From an uncultured Cocleimonas sp. (GTDB lineage Bacteria > Pseudomonadota > Gammaproteobacteria > Thiotrichales > Thiotrichaceae): a DNA stretch of 6,021 nucleotides. Shown piece by piece: positions 1-4,330 of this stretch (positions are counted from its first letter, which is position 1; each line of letters starts with the position of its first letter). A program made the translations under genes and the position numbers. Below the pieces are notes generated by a model. That model searched no databases and was not told the DNA's origin. It was given only the letters and a program-made list of their open reading frames with translations. Where the stretch lies: the NCBI GenBank assembly GCA_937974135.1, contig CALJIH010000089.1:1-6021 (forward strand), in the 5' to 3' direction.

Positions 1-156
1 ATGTGGTGCTAGAAACCAAAGACCCTGCAAACTTTGGGAGCGAGTACCTAGCTGTAATCATGGTTTGAAAGAACCTATCTTTAAAGGTAGATGCCTAAAG
101 TAAGTTCTCTCTAATCATGGACTAAACTGATTAGAAAACTACTTAAAAGTGGGGGG
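1..156. other. Left flank of the insertion sequence, no convincing gene
   Basis: No complete reading frame with a ribosome binding site is visible on either strand. One plus-strand frame is open from the window edge to a TGA at 66-68 and would encode a 21-residue tail ending LAVIMV, so it could be the C-terminus of a gene lying mostly outside the window. A second frame is open to the TAA at 110-112. Downstream lie possible stems: 67-74 with 104-111 (one mismatch), an internal dyad around 76-90, and perfect 7-bp arms at 111-117 and 128-134. The 9-mer TAATCATGG occurs at 55-63 and 112-120. This may be the 3' end of another mobile element or a gene terminus, but nothing identifies it. Confidence 0.4.
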
Positions 157-182
157 TGTAGTGGCATAGTAAAAGTGTACAC
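157..182 (+). repeat. Left terminal inverted repeat (IRL) of the IS
   Basis: This 26-bp repeat matches the reverse complement of 1391-1416 at 22 of 26 positions. The mismatches are at repeat positions 9-11 and 19. Positions 9-11 are where each end carries its own half of the predicted junction promoter, so most of the asymmetry looks functional rather than decay. Confidence 0.9.
165..170 (+). promoter_or_regulatory. -10 half of predicted IS circle-junction promoter
   Basis: CATAGT inside IRL matches TATAAT at 4 of 6 positions. In the linear element the sequence 17 bp upstream (CTTAAA at 142-147) is a poor -35, so resident expression of orfA should be low. In an excised circle with a 3-bp spacer, the TTGACC of the right end would sit exactly 17 bp upstream. 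IS3-family elements are known to use such a junction promoter. That this element does so is inferred from the spacing. Confidence 0.6.
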
Positions 183-190
183 CTTTTTAT

Positions 191-207
191 AGGTGATATT
201 ATCACCT
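191..207 (+). repeat. Perfect 8-bp inverted repeat ahead of orfA
   Basis: AGGTGATA at 191-198 and TATCACCT at 200-207 are exact reverse complements around a single central base. The dyad lies between the IRL -10 hexamer and the orfA ribosome binding site at 218-222. As DNA it could be an operator. As RNA it would form a small hairpin in the orfA leader, though it does not overlap the Shine-Dalgarno bases. The upstream ACCT at 181-184 could pair alternatively with AGGT at 191-194. Confidence 0.5.
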
Positions 208-217
208 CATTATCAGC

Positions 218-222
218 AAGGT
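218..222 (+). promoter_or_regulatory. Ribosome binding site of orfA
   Basis: AAGGT ends 5 bases before the ATG at 228. It is a moderate Shine-Dalgarno match at usual spacing, and it supports 228 as the orfA start. Confidence 0.6.
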
Positions 223-227
223 GCACT

Positions 228-536
228 ATGCCAAAGAAAACAAGACCTACATACTCCCCGGAGTTTCGTTTAGAAGCAGCTCAACTCGTCACTGATCAAG
301 ATTACTCTATTCGAGAAGCATCAGAGGCAATGAATGTATCAAAAGGGGCAATAGAACTCTGGGTTCGACAGCTACGATCTCAACAAAAGGGTGTCGTTAT
401 TAAAGGAGCTCCTTTAACGGTCGAACAAGAAGAAATAAGGGTGCTAAAAAAGAGAATTAAACGTATCGAACAGGAAAACGATATCTTAAAAAAGGCTACA
501 GCTCTCTTGGCCTCAGACTCACTCAAAAGTTTGTGA
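228..536 (+). CDS. IS3-family transposase OrfA (helix-turn-helix protein)
   Basis: This is the 102-residue upstream frame of the IS. Residues about 8-52 form the helix-turn-helix of the transposase_8/HTH_Tnp_1 type, with the familiar start SPEFRLEAAQL and a recognition segment around SIREASEAMNVSKGAIELWV. Residues about 65-90 are a charged coiled coil (EQEEIRVLKKRIKRIEQEN) like the leucine zipper that mediates OrfA/OrfAB multimerisation in this family. Family knowledge: the HTH binds the terminal repeats, and OrfA alone regulates while the OrfAB fusion catalyses transposition. The ATG at 228 has AAGGT upstream. The frame ends at TGA 534-536, shortly after the AAAAAAG slippery site at codons 88-89, where a fraction of ribosomes should move into the orfB frame. 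The length is normal for the family and nothing appears truncated. Confidence 0.93.
   Translation: MPKKTRPTYSPEFRLEAAQLVTDQDYSIREASEAMNVSKGAIELWVRQLRSQQKGVVIKGAPLTVEQEEIRVLKKRIKRIEQENDILKKATALLASDSLKSL
488..494 (+). other. Programmed -1 ribosomal frameshift site (A6G)
   Basis: The heptamer AAAAAAG is phased as A AAA AAG in the orfA frame (codons AAA 489-491, AAG 492-494), the canonical IS3-family slip site. The -1 frame is open from here into orfB with no stop, so slippage yields one fused protein of 385 residues: 89 from OrfA and 296 from the -1 frame. A Shine-Dalgarno-like AGGAA at 472-476 ends 11 bases upstream, about where stimulatory SDs act in dnaX-type shifts. A weak stem, GGCTA 494-498 with TGGCC 508-512, follows directly, closer than typical stimulatory hairpins. 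Confidence 0.88.
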
Positions 537-1384
537 TTATTCAACAGTTTCAAGAGAGCTTTTCCCTCACTCAGTTATTCAATGCATTCAAGGTCAACAG
601 AACAAGTTACTACACATGGCGTAACGCCCAACTTAAGAAACCTTCTCTTAAGTCCTTGAAAGAATACTCAGCTTTGCAACTTATCCACCAAGAAAGTAAA
701 GGATCTGCAGGCGCCCGAACGCTGTCAAAGATAGCGACTCAAAGAGGGATTCCTATTAGTCGTTATCGAGCCTCTAAGCTCATGAAGAACCTAGGTTTAG
801 TGAGCAAGCAACCTCCCAACCATTTTTATAAGAAAGCAGAGCAGCCGCACGTAGATATTCCAAATAAGTTAAATCGTGCATTTGATGTAAAACATCCTAA
901 TACAGTATGGTGTGGTGATATTACTTACATCTGGGTAGGTAAACGCTGGGCATACCTTGCGGTAGTGATCGATCTATTTTCACGTAAACCGATTGGATGG
1001 GCTTTATCGTATTCCCCCGATACTCAGCTAACAACAAAAGCCCTGACTATGGCCTTTGAAGCAAGAGGTAAACCTAAAGGATTGATGTTTCATTCTGATC
1101 AAGGTTGTCATTACATCAGCAAACAGTTCCGCCAATTATTGTGGCGCTATCAGATTAAACAGAGCATGAGTCGCAAAGGAAACTGTTGGGATAATAGCCC
1201 TATGGAACGTTTCTTTAGAAGCTTAAAGACAGAGTGGATACCGCGATCAGGGTACCTCTCGTTTAAAGAAGCTAAACGAGAGATTATAGATTATGTCATT
1301 GGTTACTATTCGAAAGTAAGACCTCATCAACATAACGGAGGATATCCTCCTAATGTTGTTGAATTGCAGTATGCAATGACCTAA
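533..1384 (+). CDS. IS3-family transposase OrfB (DDE integrase domain)
   Basis: This is the catalytic half of the transposase, with a retroviral-integrase-like (rve) RNase H fold. Counting from the GTG at 533, residues 1-110 are the HTH_21-type N-terminal part (SYYTWR around 25-30). The catalytic core follows, with D129 in CGDITYI, D189 in HSDQGCHY and E225 in NSPMERFF. The 35 residues between D189 and E225 give the classical DD(35)E triad, with the family's GNCWDNSPMERFF and late RPHQ.NGG.PP motifs also present. The GTG overlaps the orfA TGA (GTGA) and has no Shine-Dalgarno, so separate initiation looks weak. The protein is probably made mainly as the OrfAB fusion by slippage at 488-494; the orfB-frame codons begin at 494. 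The frame is full length with no internal damage. Confidence 0.94.
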   Translation: MIIQQFQESFSLTQLFNAFKVNRTSYYTWRNAQLKKPSLKSLKEYSALQLIHQESKGSAGARTLSKIATQRGIPISRYRASKLMKNLGLVSKQPPNHFYKKAEQPHVDIPNKLNRAFDVKHPNTVWCGDITYIWVGKRWAYLAVVIDLFSRKPIGWALSYSPDTQLTTKALTMAFEARGKPKGLMFHSDQGCHYISKQFRQLLWRYQIKQSMSRKGNCWDNSPMERFFRSLKTEWIPRSGYLSFKEAKREIIDYVIGYYSKVRPHQHNGGYPPNVVELQYAMT

Positions 1385-1390
1385 AACAAT

Positions 1391-1416
1391 GTGTACAGTT
1401 TTACTTGACCACTACA
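1391..1416 (-). repeat. Right terminal inverted repeat (IRR) of the IS
   Basis: Its reverse complement begins TGTAGTGGTCAAG and matches IRL at 22 of 26 positions. The repeat starts 7 bp after the orfB stop, which gives the compact 3' end usual for IS3 elements. It ends in CA at 1415-1416. Confidence 0.9.
1405..1410 (+). promoter_or_regulatory. -35 half of predicted IS circle-junction promoter
   Basis: TTGACC points out of the right end and matches TTGACA at 5 of 6 positions. In a circle, 1411-1416 (6 bp), a 3-bp spacer and 157-164 (8 bp) give a 17-bp gap to CATAGT. In the present site the best downstream -10 at that spacing is TGATGT (1428-1433), only 3 of 6, so outward transcription toward ntrC should be weak. 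Confidence 0.6.
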
Positions 1417-1430
1417 CCCCCTACTTTTGA
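1417..1430 (-). terminator. Split intrinsic terminator of ntrC, interrupted by the IS
   Basis: The right flank of the IS (CCCCCTACTTTTGA) and the left flank (143-156, TTAAAAGTGGGGGG) are complementary to each other. The bases AAAAGT, a G.T wobble and GGGGG pair with CCCCC, T and ACTTTT. Joined, they would make a short GC stem framed by A- and T-runs, the form of a bidirectional intrinsic terminator. It lies 22-36 bp past the ntrC stop, where its terminator should be. With 1.26 kb now between the arms, local hairpin formation is lost. The alternative is that these bases are outer parts of the element's own repeats. Confidence 0.45.
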
Positions 1431-1452
1431 TGTGTTTACAAACCTATTAAAG

Positions 1453-2952
1453 CTATTCAGATGCATTTAACTCTTTTAGTTTTCTTGTCAGCGTATTTCG
1501 GCCCCAACCTAATAATTCGGCAGCATCTTTTTTACGCCCACCCGTTTTTTCTAGTGCTGCTGAGACAGCAATACTTTCAAATTTTGGAGTGACTGTATCT
1601 AGTATTCTTGTCTCACCTCGATTTAAACGTTGAATCATATTTTTGTATAACAACTTCTCCCAATCTAACTCTGTTTTATTATGGCTATCTCGTAGATCGG
1701 AGGGTAAATCTTCAATGGTCACTTCTTGACCGGTTGCCATTACTGTTAACCAGCGACTGACGTTTTCTAATTGGCGAACATTACCAGGCCATTTTAAGGT
1801 TTGAAGGTAATCAATAACCTCAGCACTTAGAATCTTTTTCTCAGCCTGTAATTCTTGCGAAGCCTGAACAAGGAAGTGGTCTAACAGAACAATAATATCT
1901 TCATCCCTTTCTCGTAAAGCCGGGATTTGTAGTCGAATAACATTTAAGCGATGAAACAAATCTTCACGAAATGTTCCGTTTTGTACATGTTCTTCAAGGT
2001 TTTGATGCGTCGCGGCAACCACTCTTACATCAACCTTTATTGCTTGAGTACCGCCAACGCGATAAAACTCACCATCTGCTAAAACGCGTAATAAGCGCGT
2101 TTGTAATTCTGCGGGCATATCACCAATTTCATCTAAAAATAAGGTACCGCCATTGGCTTGCTCAAATCGACCTTTGCGTTGCGCTTGTGCACCGGTAAAG
2201 GAACCTTTTTCATGACCAAACAATTCAGATTCTAAAAGCTCCTTGGGAATTGCTGCTGTATTTATTGCAATGAAATCTTTATGTGACCTTGGACTGTGGG
2301 TGTGCAATGCTTTAGCAACGAGCTCTTTACCAGTACCAGATTCGCCCGTAATCAACACCGAGATACTGGTTTTACTTAATCTTCCTATGGTTTTAAACAA
2401 TGATTGCATAGCTACGGATTGGCCAATAATTTCTTTTTCAGAAATTGCCGTTTCAACATCGTTGTACATTCGGCTCTCTCTAGAGAGGCTGCTTTCTTTA
2501 TCTAAATCTGCATTCGCTTTTACATTTTCTTTCTTGTATTGGGTTTTTTTTGATGAGCATGCACGTCTTGCTAATTCCACCGCTTCATTGATATCAAAGG
2601 GTTTTGGTAGGTATTCAAAAGCGCCACTGTCATATGCAGACATGGCACTATCCATATCCGAATAGGCAGTCATTATAATAATGGGCAAATCTGGGTTTTT
2701 ACTGTGAATCTCTTTAGTCAATTCCAGTCCACTCATGCCTGGCATTCGGATATCAGAAATGATCGCATCAGGAATTTCAGCATTTGATGCCGTTAGTGCG
2801 TTCAATAAATCGCTGGTAAATTCAAATGCTGTTATTTTCATTCCTGCTTTTTCTAAAGCACGTTGCAAAACCCAGCGAATAGATTGATCATCATCTATGA
2901 TCCAAATATTTTCTACTGTGTCGAGAGCATTATTGTTACTAGATTCATTCAT
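1453..2952 (-). CDS. ntrC: Nitrogen regulation response regulator NtrC (sigma-54 activator)
   Basis: This DNA-binding response regulator activates sigma-54 promoters under nitrogen limitation. The 499-residue protein has three domains. The receiver (about 15-130) has acidic residues D20-D22, phospho-acceptor D67 in SDIRMPGMSG, T95 and K117 in LPKPFD. The AAA+ domain (about 174-400) has Walker A GESGTGKE (203-210), the sigma-54 contact loop GSFTGA (250-255) and Walker B LFLDE (271-275). The Fis-type HTH is at about 462-496, ending GRKKDAAELLGWGRNTLTRKL. The SDIRMPG, SAYDSGAFEYLPKPFD and IRWVLQRAL blocks mark it as NtrC rather than another activator. It is about 30 residues longer than the 469-residue enteric protein, mostly in the receiver-AAA+ linker (132-172). 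The loop is GSFTGA, not GAFTGA. It follows ntrB by 12 bp, with a weak AGAGA ribosome site beside the ntrB stop, which suggests coupled translation. Confidence 0.97.
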   Translation of the reverse strand: MNESSNNNALDTVENIWIIDDDQSIRWVLQRALEKAGMKITAFEFTSDLLNALTASNAEIPDAIISDIRMPGMSGLELTKEIHSKNPDLPIIIMTAYSDMDSAMSAYDSGAFEYLPKPFDINEAVELARRACSSKKTQYKKENVKANADLDKESSLSRESRMYNDVETAISEKEIIGQSVAMQSLFKTIGRLSKTSISVLITGESGTGKELVAKALHTHSPRSHKDFIAINTAAIPKELLESELFGHEKGSFTGAQAQRKGRFEQANGGTLFLDEIGDMPAELQTRLLRVLADGEFYRVGGTQAIKVDVRVVAATHQNLEEHVQNGTFREDLFHRLNVIRLQIPALRERDEDIIVLLDHFLVQASQELQAEKKILSAEVIDYLQTLKWPGNVRQLENVSRWLTVMATGQEVTIEDLPSDLRDSHNKTELDWEKLLYKNMIQRLNRGETRILDTVTPKFESIAVSAALEKTGGRKKDAAELLGWGRNTLTRKLKELNASE

Positions 2953-2964
2953 TTTAAATTCTCT

Positions 2965-4044
2965 CTAAGAATTGTCTATCGGTAGCGATAATGTAAAACA
3001 GGTTTCACCCGGTTGTGATTCAAACTCGATAACACCGTTCTGACGTTGAGCCAACGATTGCGCGATCGATAAGCCTAAACCCGTGCCATAGGTAGAGCCA
3101 CTAATCATGGGGAAGAATAATTTATCTCGTATATCATCAGGCACACCAACACCATCATCTTTTACTTCTAAATGTAACGATAGCTTGTGCTGTTTGTTGT
3201 TAATTATGTGATTACGTTTAACTCGAGTCTTGAACGCGATATTGCCACTTTCACCAACAGCTTTTAGTGCATTTACTACAATGTTTAAAACAATTTGAAT
3301 CAAATTATCTAAGTCTGCATTGAACGTTGGTATGCTTGGATCGTAATCGAAGGTAAAAGAGACATCTTCAGGAATATCTATCTTTATCAAGCGTCGAACA
3401 CGCTCCAACACTTCATGGATATTTATTAACTGGTTTTTATTTGGCTCACGAGAACCTAACATTCTATCCACTAAATTTTGTAATCTATCTGCTTCGGCAA
3501 TTATGATATTCGTGTATTCTTTTAAGTCACCATCAGTAAGCTCACTCTCTAATAATTGTGCCGCACCCCGCACACCTCCTAAAGGATTTTTAATCTCGTG
3601 CGCCATGCCACGAACTAATTTTTGTGTCGCTTGTTGTTGACTTAATAACTGATCTTCTCGAGCTACCCTTAATTGATGATCGGTACGAAATATTTCTAAT
3701 ACGATGCCGGCATAATCACCTTCATTAAAAATTGGGGTAGCGATGCAGTCTATGGTGGTTATGCGTTCTTGTTTGTTATGCAGATAACAACCTCTTATCG
3801 CATGTGGTTTAGCATTGTTTGAGACAAACTCAATCGCAAATTGAATTTCTTCTGTATTCAGTTCTTGTTTAAGAATGGTATCAAAATGTTTATTTATCGC
3901 TCTTTCACGAGACTGACCAAATAGGTTTTCTGCAGCCGCATTCATTTTTACAACCGTATGTGACTTGTCTAAAACGATTATTGAAGTACTTAATGTGTCT
4001 TCAATGAGATCTGATGCTAATGATGATTTTGAAATTTCAGTCAC
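2965..4044 (-). CDS. ntrB: Nitrogen regulation sensor kinase/phosphatase NtrB (GlnL)
   Basis: This soluble histidine kinase phosphorylates NtrC and, when bound by PII, dephosphorylates it. The 359 residues contain a PAS domain (about 12-120; MNAAAENLFGQS), a dimerisation/phosphoacceptor helix with H149 in GMAHEIKNPLGGVRGAAQLL, and a HATPase domain (about 245-357). The ATPase motifs are N-box NIVVNA (N258), G1 DDGVGVP (296-302), F-box LFFPMISG and G2 GTGLGLSIA. The PMISG...GTGLGLSIA pattern and the absence of membrane segments are typical of NtrB. The start is a GTG at 4044-4042, preceded by AGAGA (4054-4050). An in-frame TGA lies 30 bases upstream with no better start between. The non-AUG start and weak ribosome site contrast with the strong sites of glnK and amtB, implying modest expression. 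It is first in the ntrBC operon, behind the sigma-54 promoter at 4104-4089. No glnA precedes it here. Confidence 0.97.
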   Translation of the reverse strand: MTEISKSSLASDLIEDTLSTSIIVLDKSHTVVKMNAAAENLFGQSRERAINKHFDTILKQELNTEEIQFAIEFVSNNAKPHAIRGCYLHNKQERITTIDCIATPIFNEGDYAGIVLEIFRTDHQLRVAREDQLLSQQQATQKLVRGMAHEIKNPLGGVRGAAQLLESELTDGDLKEYTNIIIAEADRLQNLVDRMLGSREPNKNQLINIHEVLERVRRLIKIDIPEDVSFTFDYDPSIPTFNADLDNLIQIVLNIVVNALKAVGESGNIAFKTRVKRNHIINNKQHKLSLHLEVKDDGVGVPDDIRDKLFFPMISGSTYGTGLGLSIAQSLAQRQNGVIEFESQPGETCFTLSLPIDNS

Positions 4045-4088
4045 GATATTCTCTGTAATTTTTCTCAGTATTCATTTAATACTTTGTA

Positions 4089-4104
4089 AGCAAGCTTCAA
4101 GCCA
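4089..4104 (-). promoter_or_regulatory. Sigma-54 (-24/-12) promoter of ntrBC
   Basis: On the minus strand the sequence reads TGGCTTGAAGCTTGCT. Against the consensus TGGCACG-N4-TTGCW it matches everywhere except AC to TT after TGGC. The GG (4103-4102) and GC (4091-4090) are separated by the required 10 bases. The predicted start of transcription is near 4078, giving a leader of about 34 bases before the GTG at 4044. The upstream context AAAGTTGGC is identical to that of the glnK promoter on the other strand. The promoter implies that NtrC activates its own operon. Confidence 0.8.
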
Positions 4105-4146
4105 ACTTTGGATGAGCATTTAAAATAAGGCTAGTTACTCACTAAA

Positions 4147-4161
4147 GACTCATTATGGTGT
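4147..4161 (+). promoter_or_regulatory. Possible second, weak NtrC binding site
   Basis: GACTCATTATGGTGT retains one good half-site (TGGTG) and matches the GCACCA-N3-TGGTGC pattern at about 8 of 12 positions. Its centre, 4154, is 30 bp from the strong site, close to three helical turns and to the roughly 32-bp spacing of the two NtrC sites at enteric glnAp2. Its centre would be near -136 for glnK and -76 for ntrB. The match is weak enough to be chance. Confidence 0.35.
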
Positions 4162-4173
4162 TTTTCTGAATTT

Positions 4174-4194
4174 AACGCACTATTTTAGTGCGTT
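4174..4194. promoter_or_regulatory. NtrC enhancer site shared by the divergent operons
   Basis: AACGCACTA and TAGTGCGTT are perfect 9-bp inverted arms around TTT. The core GCACTATTTTAGTGC has GCAC and GTGC seven bases apart, exactly the NtrC dyad geometry (compare GCACTATATTGGTGC at enteric glnA). Its centre, 4184, is 94 bp from the -12 GC of both sigma-54 promoters. That puts it near -106 for each, within the usual enhancer distance. It could also form an RNA hairpin, but its place between divergent promoters and the fit to the NtrC pattern favour a binding site. Confidence 0.8.
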
Positions 4195-4263
4195 TATTGA
4201 CTAAATTTTTCTGATATACGCTATTTATCTCTCAAAATTCCAAAAAATGCCGCCTACAAAAGT

Positions 4264-4279
4264 TGGCACACTCTGTGCA
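4264..4279 (+). promoter_or_regulatory. Sigma-54 (-24/-12) promoter of glnK-amtB
   Basis: TGGCACACTCTGTGCA matches TGGCACG-N4-TTGCW except G to A at position 7 and T to G at position 12. GG (4265-4266) and GC (4277-4278) are 10 bases apart. The predicted start is near 4290, giving a leader of about 41 bases before the ATG at 4331. A sigma-54, NtrC-dependent promoter is what is known for glnK-amtB in enteric bacteria. Confidence 0.85.
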
Positions 4280-4316
4280 AAGAACTAGGAATTACTGACT
4301 TTCTAATATTTTAATT

Positions 4317-4322
4317 AAGGAG
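4317..4322 (+). promoter_or_regulatory. Strong ribosome binding site of the PII gene
   Basis: AAGGAG ends 8 bases before the ATG at 4331. An overlapping out-of-frame ATG at 4327 (ATGCATG) is only 4 bases from the Shine-Dalgarno sequence and opens just 15 codons. The spacing and the conserved PII N-terminus MKLVTAIVKPFKL therefore fix the start at 4331. Confidence 0.85.
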
Positions 4323-4330
4323 AAACATGC

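Larger units (their letters stand above)
157..1416 (+). mobile_element. Complete IS3-family insertion sequence, 1260 bp
   Basis: The element starts 5'-TGTAGTGG and ends CCACTACA-3', the TG...CA termini usual for the IS3 family. It has 26-bp terminal inverted repeats matching at 22 positions and two overlapping plus-strand genes, orfA and orfB, in the relative 0 and -1 frames. The length fits the family range of about 1.2-1.5 kb. An intact DD(35)E triad, a canonical A6G slippery site and matching promoter halves at the two ends suggest it is still functional. No 3-4 bp target duplication is visible: the left flank ends GGG and the right flank begins CCC. The flanks are instead mutually inverted (143-156 against 1417-1430). 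Either the element inserted into a hairpin, or its true repeats reach further out. I cannot assign a named IS from sequence alone. Confidence 0.93.

Noticed and set aside
149..1424. Direct target-site duplication around the IS
   Set aside because: No 3-5 bp direct repeat abuts the TG/CA ends (GGG against CCC). The TACTT at 140-144 and 1422-1426 is not symmetrically placed relative to the termini.
1971..2665. Plus-strand open frames opposite ntrC (1971-2198 and 2243-2665)
   Set aside because: They lie wholly antisense to conserved NtrC domains, have no ribosome sites, and their translations look like mirror-strand artefacts.
4174..4200. Dyad at 4174-4194 followed by TTTATT as an intrinsic terminator
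   Set aside because: It sits between divergent promoters with no transcript to end, and its GCAC-N7-GTGC geometry is that of an NtrC site.
4197..4227. Sigma-70 promoter TTGACT with TATTTA on the plus strand upstream of glnK
   Set aside because: The spacing is 19 bp and the -10 matches only 3 of 6 in very AT-rich DNA, so it cannot be told from chance.
4195..4262. IHF site between the enhancer and the glnK promoter
   Set aside because: The best near-match (TATCAG followed by an A-run, minus strand) breaks the consensus at key positions. Only general AT-richness supports bending.
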